From Desulfobulbaceae bacterium (lineage in GTDB: Bacteria; Desulfobacterota; Desulfobulbia; Desulfobulbales; Desulfocapsaceae): DNA of 64,000 nt. Below, piece by piece: positions 53,977-62,320 of this stretch; position 1 is the stretch's first letter; each line of letters opens with the position of its first letter. Below the pieces are notes generated by a model that was not told the DNA's origin, did not search any database, and worked only from the letters and a program-made list of their open reading frames with translations. Both the position numbers and the translations under genes were made by a program. Location: positions 81,491 through 145,490 of the forward strand of contig WSXV01000005.1 in the NCBI GenBank assembly GCA_009773475.1. The letters are read 5' to 3'.

Positions 53977-54438
53977 TTATTTTGATTGCATGGTGAAGAT
54001 CAGTGCCTCTTCATCACAGTCAGGAAACTTGGGGCAGTGGAGACAGTCGCTCCAGATTTTGTGGGGAAGCTCGTGTTTGTCAATGTCGATAAATCCTTGT
54101 TTACGGAAAAAAACTGCCTGATACGTCAGGGTGAAGATTTTTTCTATCTCCAGTCTTTTTGCCTCAGTAAGGCAGGCCTGCACCAGTTGTGCGCCGTAAC
54201 CCCGTCCTTGAAAGGCTTCGAGGACAGCCAGCGAGCGGATTTCAGCAAGGTTTTCCCAGCTTATCTGGAGGGCTGAGACACCAAGGATCTGGCCTGATTC
54301 GTCGGTGATGACAATAAAGTCCCGAAGATGGTCATAGAGAGAGCTGATGGATCGACCAAGGAGCAGTCCCTTGGCTGCGAATTGATTCAGCAGAGAATGG
54401 ATGGTTTTGACGTCATCCATGCGGGCGTTTCGGATCAT
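53977..54438 (-). CDS. GNAT N-acetyltransferase, short ArgA-like
   Basis: A 153-residue GNAT protein. The acetyl-CoA loop is LAVLEAFQGRGYGAQLV, preceded by VSALQISWENLAEIRSLAV, and the C-terminus GFIDIDKHELPHKIWSDCLHCPKFPDC includes a cysteine cluster. This pattern is that of the short acetylglutamate synthases annotated in delta-type bacteria (ArgA-like), which acetylate glutamate as the first step of arginine synthesis. ATG 54438 follows AGGAG at 9 nt; an upstream in-frame ATG at 54495 has none. It is 141 nt downstream of argS and 18 nt before secA. A generic acetyltransferase role cannot be excluded. Confidence 0.78.
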   Translation of the reverse strand: MIRNARMDDVKTIHSLLNQFAAKGLLLGRSISSLYDHLRDFIVITDESGQILGVSALQISWENLAEIRSLAVLEAFQGRGYGAQLVQACLTEAKRLEIEKIFTLTYQAVFFRKQGFIDIDKHELPHKIWSDCLHCPKFPDCDEEALIFTMQSK

Positions 54439-54579
54439 GGGCTTGTGCTCCTGTGCTTCTGTTTTATGCCGTCTGATCAACTCTGCCACAATCAAACCGG
54501 ATAGGCCCTTGTAACAGAATAATATGAGTATTTAAAGGGCTAATCGGAAAGAGGAACCGGGCATTTTTTCCGTGTTGTA

Positions 54580-56238
54580 CTACATCTCTTCCGGTGCGCT
54601 CAAGCCGACGATACGCAGGCCATTGCGGAGAACTATCTGCAGGGCCTCCATCAGGCAGAGTCGGGACTGACTGAGCGTGATATTGTCGGTAATGACTTTA
54701 TGCTTGTTGTAGTAGCTATGAAATTGACCGGCAAGATTCATCAGGAAAAAAATCACCCGATGGGGCGCCAGGCTGAGTGCGGCGTCTTCAATCATGGCCG
54801 GGAAGGCGGCCATACTCTTTAATAACTGTAGCTCCTCGGGCTCGATCAGCAGAGAAATATCCACATCTTTAATCGGAAGTCGTTGAACCCCTTTCTCTTC
54901 GGCTTGACGGAGGATGGAGCAGATACGGGCATGACCATACTGGACATAATACACCGGATTTTCCTGACTCTCCTTGGTGGCCAGATCCAGGTCAAATTCA
55001 AGCTGGCTGTCGGCCTTGCGCATCATAAAAAAGAAACGAGCAACGTCTACGCTCACTTCATCGAGGAGCTCGTCCACGGTGATGAAGGTGGCCTTGCGGG
55101 TGGACATCTTCACCTGTTTTCCATCACGGATCAGGGTCACAAATTGATGGAGCACCACGGTTATTTTGGAATCATCATACCCAAGGGCCCGGACTCCGGC
55201 CAGCACGTCCGGGACGGTGGCGATATGATCGGAGCCGAACACATTGATCAGCCAGTCAAAGTTGCGCCGGAATTTTTCCCGATGATAGGCGATGTCAGGC
55301 AGGCGATAAGTCGGCTCACCGCTGCTTTTAATGATCACCCGATCCTGATCCTGTCCCAGCTCAGAGGTCTTAAACCAGACTGCGCCTTCTTTTTCATAGA
55401 CCAGTCCTTTGGCTCGCAGCTCAGCCACCACGGAATCGATGTGACCGTTTTCGTAGAGGGTATGTTCGTTATAATAGTTATCAAAGATGATCCCCATGCG
55501 CTCAAGGGTGCCGGAAATGTCCTTGAAGATCATCTCTTTTGCCTTGTTGGTGAAGGGGACGACGTCGGTCTGGTCCTGAAGGGAGCTGCCATGTTCGGTA
55601 GTCATTTCGCGGGCGATGTCTACGATATAATCTCCCTGGTATCCATCTTCGGGAAACTGGCTGGGCAAGCCAAGCAACTCCAGGTACCTGGCCCGGGTGG
55701 ACTCACCGAGAACACGCATCTGCCTGCCGGCGTCGTTAAAGTAATATTCACGGAAAACATCATGGCCGGTGGCGGTCAACAACCGGGCAATGGCATCCCC
55801 AAGGATGGCCTGACGTCCATGTCCCACACTGAGTGGGCCGGTGGGGTTGGCACTGACGAATTCCACCATGACTTTTCGATCATGACCTATGGTGGAACAA
55901 CCAAAATTGTCTCGCTGTTCAAAAACAGGAAAAAGTGCGTGCTGCCAGACCCTTGGTTTGAGAAAGATATTGACGAACCCTGGACCGGCAATCTCCAGAT
56001 GATCGATGAGCTCAGTTTCTTTTTCAAGAAGGGCTGTCAGTTGGCCGGCAGTTTGACGAGGGTTGATTTTCAGCTTGCCGGCTAGCAGGAGCGCCATATT
56101 CGTGGAAAAATCGCCATGTCCTTCCTGCTTGGGGACTTCCACGGAATATTTTCCAGCAAGATCCGCTGACCAGAGTCCGATGCTGACTCCCTGTTCGAAA
56201 CAGGCGTCAATAAGTTGTTTGAGTTGTTGCCGTATCAT
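54580..56238 (-). CDS. argS: Arginine--tRNA ligase
   Basis: Charges tRNA-Arg. The 552-residue class I synthetase has the N-terminal additional domain (VPKQEGHGDFSTNMALLLAG), the HIGH-type motif in VSANPTGPLSVGHGRQAILGD, STRKATFITVDELLDEV near the KMSK-equivalent site (KMSTRKA) and the C-terminal DALR anticodon domain. The start ATG overlaps the alr stop by 4 nt. Confidence 0.97.
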   Translation of the reverse strand: MIRQQLKQLIDACFEQGVSIGLWSADLAGKYSVEVPKQEGHGDFSTNMALLLAGKLKINPRQTAGQLTALLEKETELIDHLEIAGPGFVNIFLKPRVWQHALFPVFEQRDNFGCSTIGHDRKVMVEFVSANPTGPLSVGHGRQAILGDAIARLLTATGHDVFREYYFNDAGRQMRVLGESTRARYLELLGLPSQFPEDGYQGDYIVDIAREMTTEHGSSLQDQTDVVPFTNKAKEMIFKDISGTLERMGIIFDNYYNEHTLYENGHIDSVVAELRAKGLVYEKEGAVWFKTSELGQDQDRVIIKSSGEPTYRLPDIAYHREKFRRNFDWLINVFGSDHIATVPDVLAGVRALGYDDSKITVVLHQFVTLIRDGKQVKMSTRKATFITVDELLDEVSVDVARFFFMMRKADSQLEFDLDLATKESQENPVYYVQYGHARICSILRQAEEKGVQRLPIKDVDISLLIEPEELQLLKSMAAFPAMIEDAALSLAPHRVIFFLMNLAGQFHSYYNKHKVITDNITLSQSRLCLMEALQIVLRNGLRIVGLSAPEEM

Positions 56239-57404
56239 TTTCGCTCAATATTTTTTTCTTCTGATTTGATAGAGTGTCGTTCGTTATTGTTCCCAAACAG
56301 ACAGAGGACTTCATAGGAAATGGTCCCCATCCATTCGGCAATTTCATCGGCAGTGATGGTCTCAAGCCCTTGTGACCCAAGGATTACCACCTCGTCTCCT
56401 GATTCCACCCCAGGAATATCGGTGATGTCAGCCATGCACAGGTTCATGCAGACTCTGCCTAAAATTCTCGCCCGCTGTCCTTTAATAAGCACTTGCGCCT
56501 TGTTCGACAAGGCGCGAAGAAATCCATCCGCGTAGCCCACCGGCAGGACTGCAATTCTGGTTTCTTTATCGGTGACAAAGGTGTGGCCATAGCTGATCCC
56601 GGTTCCAGGGGGCACCGATTTGACCTGAATGACCTGGGTGGTAAAGGACATGGCCGGGATAAGTTGTTCGCCTCTGTTGCGATCTTTGCCAATAGCACCA
56701 TCGGGGTAGTAGCCGTAGAGAGAGATCCCCAGACGCACCATGTCCCCACAGGTCTCAGGACAATAGAGGGCTGCCCCGGAATTGGCAATATGACACAAAA
56801 CCAGATCCTGTTGATTGGAGGTTGCACACGCCGTTTGGAAGCGCTGGTACATCTCCAGGGTAGGTAAGGGGTTGGGGGCATCAGCCAGGGGGAAATGGCT
56901 CATGATGCCAGCCAGGGTTATCCCTGGAAAATCATCTAGACGGGCCATGAGTGTTGGCAGTTCTGCAGGCATGAATCCCAGCCTACCCATGCCGCAATCG
57001 ACTTTCAGGTGGACAGCAATTTTTTGATTATTATTGACGGCGACTTGTGACAGTCCGTCGAGGGACTGATAATCAAAAATAACCGGCGTCAGGTCATAAT
57101 CAAAAAAGAGTTGTGCTTCAGCATATTGAAACCCGAGCAGCACAAAAATCTGGCCTACTATTCCGGTCTGTCGTAATTCGATACCCTCCTGGATTTCGGT
57201 CACGGCAAAACGTGTGCAGCCAGCCCGGGAAAAACTGTGGGCCGCCTGAATCATCCCATGGCCATAGGCATCAGCCTTGACCATGGCCATGACCCGAATA
57301 TCCTGGCCGACTTGTTGCTGTAATATCCTGAAATTTGTCTCCAGGGCAGAGCTGTCAATGAAGATTTTATTCAACGATTCAGGAAAAGAGTGAGAATAGG
57401 TCAT
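56235..57404 (-). CDS. alr: Alanine racemase
   Basis: Interconverts L- and D-alanine for peptidoglycan, using PLP. The 389-residue fold-type III enzyme has the PLP lysine in MVKADAYGHG, HLKVDCGMGRLGF, CHIANSGAALY, VRLGISLYGYYP, the second-subunit tyrosine in GTGISYGHTF, and VLPVGYADGF, GRVCMNLCMADIT. It overlaps argS downstream and a membrane-protein gene upstream, each by 4 nt, so the three form one operon. Confidence 0.96.
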   Translation of the reverse strand: MTYSHSFPESLNKIFIDSSALETNFRILQQQVGQDIRVMAMVKADAYGHGMIQAAHSFSRAGCTRFAVTEIQEGIELRQTGIVGQIFVLLGFQYAEAQLFFDYDLTPVIFDYQSLDGLSQVAVNNNQKIAVHLKVDCGMGRLGFMPAELPTLMARLDDFPGITLAGIMSHFPLADAPNPLPTLEMYQRFQTACATSNQQDLVLCHIANSGAALYCPETCGDMVRLGISLYGYYPDGAIGKDRNRGEQLIPAMSFTTQVIQVKSVPPGTGISYGHTFVTDKETRIAVLPVGYADGFLRALSNKAQVLIKGQRARILGRVCMNLCMADITDIPGVESGDEVVILGSQGLETITADEIAEWMGTISYEVLCLFGNNNERHSIKSEEKNIERK

Positions 57405-57850
57405 TGTTTTTTTTGCTGGCTGGAAAGAGAGCGCCAGGCCTGCCAGGCATGGCGGCTGGAAAAAAACAAGGCCCAGCCAATTGTCATATAGACACTACCA
57501 AGAAGTTCTTTGGGTAAGGACGAATGGCGTAGTATAATCCCTGATCCAATCATGATCAGAACCAGCAGCCATGTTTTTATTGAGTAGACTGCTCCCAGGC
57601 AGGTTCCGTCAGCCAGTGCCAGAAGACGATAAACTCCTTTTATGGCACTATTGTCCAAGATGAATAAGGACTTGAGGCTTCCGGCAATCATTGCTGGAAT
57701 TATCAACCAAAGTTTTTCAGTGGTTGCGAGCCAGGACATACCTCGTATCATAAGAAAAATCCCTATGATGCTCCACAAGGAAGCAGCAAGGAGCAGATGA
57801 ACTTGTCTGGGCACCCCTGGTTTAAACTTTATCAGTGCTCGTCTCATCAT
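57401..57850 (-). CDS. Integral membrane protein of unknown function
   Basis: A 149-residue protein with four hydrophobic segments (about residues 20-38, 47-62, 88-106 and 114-130). It has a Lys/Arg-rich N-terminus (MMRRALIKFKPG) and a basic C-terminal tail, suggesting both ends are cytoplasmic. I do not recognise the family. The stop overlaps the alr start, so it belongs to the alr-argS operon and may have an envelope role. Confidence 0.7.
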   Translation of the reverse strand: MMRRALIKFKPGVPRQVHLLLAASLWSIIGIFLMIRGMSWLATTEKLWLIIPAMIAGSLKSLFILDNSAIKGVYRLLALADGTCLGAVYSIKTWLLVLIMIGSGIILRHSSLPKELLGSVYMTIGWALFFSSRHAWQAWRSLSSQQKKQ

Positions 57851-57896
57851 CTTTGGTCAATTTTAAAAAAACTTCGCGGGGAGCTTCTTAAAACAA

Positions 57897-57932
57897 GACA
57901 AGCCCATTCCCCCAAAAGGGAATGGGCTTGTC
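57897..57932 (-). terminator. Terminator downstream of the ferredoxin gene
   Basis: A perfect 15-bp stem, GACAAGCCCATTCCC (57897-57911) with GGGAATGGGCTTGTC (57918-57932), has a 6-nt loop. On the minus strand it is followed by TTGTTTT, a moderate T-run. Confidence 0.8.
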
Positions 57933-57953
57933 TCATGCTGAGGCGAATAAAAA

Positions 57954-58142
57954 TTACACTTCAGTAATGGTAATGGCGCCTTCAGGACAAACTTCAACAC
58001 AGGTCTCGCAACCAAGACATTCGTCTGGGCTGACAGCAACAGCTTTACCATCTTTCATCTCATATACCTGAGCTGGACAGGCGTTTACACATTCTTCATC
58101 ACCAGCACATTTGTCTAAATCAATCACGATATCCCAAGCCAT
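57954..58142 (-). CDS. Dicluster ferredoxin with CxxDxxC site
   Basis: A 62-residue soluble electron carrier. The second cluster motif is canonical (C42-x2-C45-x2-C48-x3-C52-P). The first has C12-x2-D15-x2-C18-x3-C22-P, in which Asp replaces the second cysteine, as in Desulfovibrio africanus ferredoxin III and the Pyrococcus protein. There the site holds an interconvertible [3Fe-4S]/[4Fe-4S] cluster. A perfect AGGAGGTG lies 4-5 nt before the ATG, which fits a highly expressed protein. Monocistronic, with its own terminator. Confidence 0.95.
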   Translation of the reverse strand: MAWDIVIDLDKCAGDEECVNACPAQVYEMKDGKAVAVSPDECLGCETCVEVCPEGAITITEV

Positions 58143-58304
58143 AATACACCTCCTAAATAGAATTAAAAAATTAAATTTCTATACTTGCAACAAGATGCAA
58201 ATACAAATGTACCATAAATATACTTTCATATTTAATGCCTGTGCATTAATTCAAGCCTTGTTTTTTGTCAAGAAAAATCATTGTTCAACGGCGCCGGCGT
58301 TCCA

Positions 58305-59387
58305 TCAGACCTCGGTGAAATCCGATGGAGGATTGAGGAGATATTTAACAAATTTGGCCTTATCTACACAATTGGAATATGCAGCGTCAGGGCTGATCAT
58401 CCTTTTGTCAAGAAATCCCATAATGGCATCATCCAGGGTTTGCATGCCATATTTTTTCCCGGTCTGCATGACTGAGGCAATCTGGTAGGTCTTGCCTTCA
58501 CGAATAAGATTTCTGACGGCGGGGGTGGCGATCAAGATTTCCAGAGCGGCACAGCGGCCTTTGATGTCAACACGTTTGAACAGCGTTTGTGAAACGACGG
58601 CTTTCAGGGCATCCGATAGGGTTGATCTGACCTGCCCTTGCTGATTGGCGGGGAAGATCTCGATGATCCGGTCGACGGTTTTCATGGCGTTCAAGGTATG
58701 CAGGGTGCCAAAGACCAGATGACCGGTCATGGCTGCCTCCATGGCCAGGGAGATTGTTTCCAGGTCGCGCATTTCGCCCACCATGATGATGTCTGGATCT
58801 TCACGCAGGGCTCCACGCAGGGCGGCAGTAAAGGACTTGGTGTGCTGGCCGACCTCGCGATGATTGATGATACATTTCTGGCTCTGATGCACGAACTCGA
58901 TGGGATCTTCGATGGTCAGGACATGATCTTTACGGGTCTTGTTCACTTCGTCAACAATGGCTGCCAGGGTGGTGGACTTTCCGGAACCGGTGGGGCCGGT
59001 CACCAGGACAAGCCCTTTTGGCAGCTGAGCCAGGCGGGAGACGACCTTTGGCAGTCCCAGTTGTTCGCAGGACAATATGTCACTGGGAATTTCACGAAAA
59101 ACAGCACCGATTCCATGCTTTTGCTGGAAAAAATTACATCTGTAGCGGGCAAGCCCTGGAATCTCATAGCCAAAATCGATGTCCCCGGATTCCTCAAAGG
59201 CCTTGATTTTTACTTCCGGACAGATTTCATAGAGCATTTTTTTCAGATCTTCATTTTCAAAGGTCTTGAATTTTACCCGTTCCATGTCGCCACGAATACG
59301 GAGGGCCGGCTGCTGTCCTGCCACCATGTGCAAATCCGAGGCACCTTCATCGTTCATCAGTTTGAAAAAAGCATCTATCTGGGCCAT
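58305..59387 (-). CDS. pilT: Type IV pilus retraction ATPase PilT
   Basis: A 360-residue hexameric secretion-type ATPase that disassembles pili and drives twitching. Motifs are ASDLHMVAGQQPALRIRGD, Walker A TGPTGSGKSTTLA, the Asp box IEDPIEFVH, Walker B REDPDIIMVGEMRD, the His box TGHLVFGTLHT, and the AIRNLIRE-like retraction motif seen here as AVRNLIREGK, which marks PilT rather than PilB. It is last gene of selA-TPR-LOG-pilT and would act on the pilus that uses the minor pilins at 35.7-43.3 kb. Confidence 0.96.
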   Translation of the reverse strand: MAQIDAFFKLMNDEGASDLHMVAGQQPALRIRGDMERVKFKTFENEDLKKMLYEICPEVKIKAFEESGDIDFGYEIPGLARYRCNFFQQKHGIGAVFREIPSDILSCEQLGLPKVVSRLAQLPKGLVLVTGPTGSGKSTTLAAIVDEVNKTRKDHVLTIEDPIEFVHQSQKCIINHREVGQHTKSFTAALRGALREDPDIIMVGEMRDLETISLAMEAAMTGHLVFGTLHTLNAMKTVDRIIEIFPANQQGQVRSTLSDALKAVVSQTLFKRVDIKGRCAALEILIATPAVRNLIREGKTYQIASVMQTGKKYGMQTLDDAIMGFLDKRMISPDAAYSNCVDKAKFVKYLLNPPSDFTEV

Positions 59388-59419
59388 ACTATCACCTTCT
59401 TGAGCAAAGAGAGGAAATC

Positions 59420-60103
59420 TTAAACGACAACGGTTTTCTTGATGTAGTTAACCACACTTTCCACGTCATCCATGACATCGATGAGCAGCAGATCATCTTT
59501 GGCGATGGTCCCGCTGGGGATAAACTTATCGCGAATCCAGTCCAAGAGTCCACCCCAAAATTCACTTCCGATAAGAATGATGGGAAAGGGTTTTACGCTC
59601 TGGGTCTGGATAAGAGTGAGGGATTCAAAAAGTTCATCAAGGGAGCCAAAGCCACCTGGCATACAGATAAAGGCCATGGAATATTTCATGAACATAACTT
59701 TGCGAACAAAGAAGTACTTGAAGTGAAGAGGGAAATTGATGTAGGCATTGGGGGCCTGCTCATGGGGGAGGTCGATGTTGAGTCCAATGGAGACGCCGCC
59801 GGCTTCAGACGCGCCTTTGTTGGCGGCCTCCATGATGCCCGGCCCCCCTCCGGTGATAATTCCATACCCGGCTTGTGCCAAGCTGCCGGCAAGTTCTTCC
59901 GCAAATTTGTAGTAGGGATTATCCGGTGCGGTTCTGGCTGATCCATATATCGTTACTACCGGGACATCAACGGTGGACAGGGCGTCAAAGCCATCAACAA
60001 ATTCCGACATGATACGAAACATGCGCCATGAATCGCCAACTACACTGTTATCTAAACAGTACTTGGGTTCTCTCTTTATTCGTCGTCGGTCAATACGTTG
60101 CAT
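59420..60103 (-). CDS. LOG-family protein (TIGR00730-like nucleotide phosphoribohydrolase)
   Basis: A 227-residue Rossmann-fold protein. Family marks are VVTIYGSARTAPDNPYY, GYGIITGGGPGIMEAANKGA, FFVRKVMFMKYS and CMPGGFGSLDELFESLTLIQT, the last being the PGGxGTxxE substrate site (Ser in place of Thr). Characterised relatives cleave ribose-5-phosphate from AMP or cytokinin nucleotides, but the substrate here is unknown. It lies between the TPR gene (18 nt) and pilT (32 nt). Confidence 0.9.
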   Translation of the reverse strand: MQRIDRRRIKREPKYCLDNSVVGDSWRMFRIMSEFVDGFDALSTVDVPVVTIYGSARTAPDNPYYKFAEELAGSLAQAGYGIITGGGPGIMEAANKGASEAGGVSIGLNIDLPHEQAPNAYINFPLHFKYFFVRKVMFMKYSMAFICMPGGFGSLDELFESLTLIQTQSVKPFPIILIGSEFWGGLLDWIRDKFIPSGTIAKDDLLLIDVMDDVESVVNYIKKTVVV

Positions 60104-60121
60104 GTTGGGATGGTCCTTTTG

Positions 60122-62320
60122 TCATATTGAGTGGATTTGTCTCGTCTCAATTTCACTTAAATAGTGGCTGGCGAGGGTCTGCCGCATGGTTCCCGCTTGC
60201 GCATGGGCAAGGGTCTTGGAAAACCAGTATCTGGCACTTTTACGTTGCCCCTGCTTCCAGTAGAGTAAACCCATCTGGAACCCTGCCGCTTCCTTGAGGG
60301 CTTTGTTCCTCAGGCAAGGCTGAAGATTTTCTTTAGCCGTTTCCAGATAGCCACATTGAATCTGGGCAGTTGCAAGGCGCAGATAAAACAGGGGGGCCGT
60401 CTGGTTTAACTCGACACTTTTTTCGCAGAGCTTGAGGGCTATTTCATCCCCTTCATTGTTTGCAAGGTAGATCTCTCCGAGCAGACTGAGCGCGTCTGCG
60501 TCAAACTCATCAAAACGGATGGCCCGCTGCAGCCAGCCCATCGCTTCCCGGTCACGACCAACTCCATGAAAAGATTCTCCGAGGTAACGGAATGCCCGTC
60601 CGGATCCAGGATTGCTGCTTTCCGAACTATACCAGGGTAAGAGAATATCCAGGGTCTCCTGATATCTCCCTGTCAGACAGTAAAGTTTGCCGAGTTGCAG
60701 GGGCAGTTCTTTTCTGGCATTTTCCGTATCCTGTTCGTCTTCACGCGGGCATTGCAGGGCATGTTCAAAGGATTGGACTGCGCTTACAATGTTGCCTTGG
60801 AGTTTTCGCTCAAGGCCCAGATTATAGCAGGAAATGAAGTCGTCTCTTTTGATCGTCAGGGCCTTGAGAAAGCAGTCAATGGCGCCATGGTGTCTGTTCA
60901 TCATTGCATAGCTGACGCCAAGACTGTTGAGCAGATTTACGTCATGGGGGGCGATAAGCAAGCCTTTTTTATATTCTCTGATGGCTCGAGGGATATCGCC
61001 TTCACCATAAAAAATGTCGCCGCTGACATTCAGGCTCAAGGCGTCAAAGACGGTTATTTTTCCTGGTCCAAGTAATTCTCCATGCAGTAGGGCCTTCCGA
61101 CAGTTACTCAGGATTTCTGTTTTTCTGAAATTACTGAAAGGAAATCGGGCAATCCCTGCAGCTATAACCCCCTTGTTCTGTCCCTGATGAGTGAACGATT
61201 GCAGTATCTCTTGAACAAGAACGATTGCCTCTTGTGAGTCGGTGGTTGGCAGCAAGAGGTACATATCGGTGTCACTGGCTTTGATTTTTTTACTACCGGT
61301 AAGAGTCAAAGCTATTTTTTCGTAAAAATTTTCAAGGGGTTTTGTCGAATGGATTTGTACCAGTAAGAATTGATCGAGCTGATGCCAATGAGGTGTTACT
61401 CTGGCCAGGATGTTTTTTTCTGAAGCATAGAGGGGATGACGTTGTGCATTTTGCAGTGACTGATAGGTGCAGAAATTGAAAGGGCCTCTTTTACAGGCGG
61501 TCTGCAGGGCTAACCAGGCTTCATCAAGGATTTGTCGGCCGCTGGTTCCTGATTGATTTAGTTCGCTGTCTTGATCAGCAGTGTTGCTGATTTTGCCCTG
61601 GCTGTATCCCACATGGACACGCTTGAATTGCTCTCGTTTCAAAAATGAAACCAGTAAAGGACCAAACTTGGCAGCCGAGTTCTCATCACAGTTCCGGCAG
61701 GGATAGGCGAAAACAGATTGTCCAATATGGTACAGGGGAATATGTTCTCCGGTAAAGGATTTCAGGATTGCCGCTGAACGTCGGACATGTTGCATATCTT
61801 CCATAGCCGTACGAACTTTGGGGTAGATTTCCACCAGGGCTAGACCGATATGCTCTCCCTCAGGGCAGGTGTCAAAAAGCGTATTCAGATGGACACCATT
61901 TAGTAGGCCGGTTTGCAGGTCCACACCGGCCTGCTTGAGAGTCAGAAATTCTTGTTGCAGGGTATCGCGTGTTTCCTTGAGCCAGTCATGGCCAACTTTT
62001 CTAACGAAGAGAGGATCAAGTCCGGTGATAAGAGCGACTACACTGTATTGAGTATCAATAATAAAAGGAAGAAAAAGGCAATGGTCATGGCCCACAGGTG
62101 CATGGGTTTGAACCGTTGTCTTGAAAAAATCTTTGAGAATGGGCAGATGTGAACCAGGAACAAGCAATTCGTCCATTTGTTCCATATCTTCGAGAAAAAA
62201 AACATTCGCGGCAGTGAGGACTTTTTCCTTTATAACCTTGGAAAAAGGGAGATAAAAGTTCCGGAAATCATGGCGTGAAAGGCTATGAGCAGCGGAAAAA
62301 AGAGGGAAATGATGAATCAC
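60122..62320 (-). CDS. Large TPR protein with degenerate GGDEF-like region
   Basis: A 732-residue cytoplasmic protein. The N-terminal 130 residues are of unknown fold. LQTGLLNGVHLNTLF (near 135) recalls the start of a GGDEF domain, and ALVEIYPKVRTAMEDM and a second similar block (near 330-440, with MYLLLPTTDSQEAIVLVQEIL) fit GGDEF folds, but no GGDEF catalytic loop is visible, so cyclase activity is unlikely. Residues about 450-715 are TPR repeats (AIREYKKGLLIAPHDVNLLN, AIDCFLKALTIKRDDFISCY, AMGWLQRAIRFDEFDADALS). The GTG start overlaps the selA stop (GTGA). It probably acts as a protein-interaction scaffold. Confidence 0.7.
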   Translation of the reverse strand: MIHHFPLFSAAHSLSRHDFRNFYLPFSKVIKEKVLTAANVFFLEDMEQMDELLVPGSHLPILKDFFKTTVQTHAPVGHDHCLFLPFIIDTQYSVVALITGLDPLFVRKVGHDWLKETRDTLQQEFLTLKQAGVDLQTGLLNGVHLNTLFDTCPEGEHIGLALVEIYPKVRTAMEDMQHVRRSAAILKSFTGEHIPLYHIGQSVFAYPCRNCDENSAAKFGPLLVSFLKREQFKRVHVGYSQGKISNTADQDSELNQSGTSGRQILDEAWLALQTACKRGPFNFCTYQSLQNAQRHPLYASEKNILARVTPHWHQLDQFLLVQIHSTKPLENFYEKIALTLTGSKKIKASDTDMYLLLPTTDSQEAIVLVQEILQSFTHQGQNKGVIAAGIARFPFSNFRKTEILSNCRKALLHGELLGPGKITVFDALSLNVSGDIFYGEGDIPRAIREYKKGLLIAPHDVNLLNSLGVSYAMMNRHHGAIDCFLKALTIKRDDFISCYNLGLERKLQGNIVSAVQSFEHALQCPREDEQDTENARKELPLQLGKLYCLTGRYQETLDILLPWYSSESSNPGSGRAFRYLGESFHGVGRDREAMGWLQRAIRFDEFDADALSLLGEIYLANNEGDEIALKLCEKSVELNQTAPLFYLRLATAQIQCGYLETAKENLQPCLRNKALKEAAGFQMGLLYWKQGQRKSARYWFSKTLAHAQAGTMRQTLASHYLSEIETRQIHSI

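Noticed and set aside
54883..56085. A 400-codon plus-strand open frame
   Set aside because: It lies wholly antisense inside argS, has no ribosome site, and its composition is that of a codon-bias shadow.
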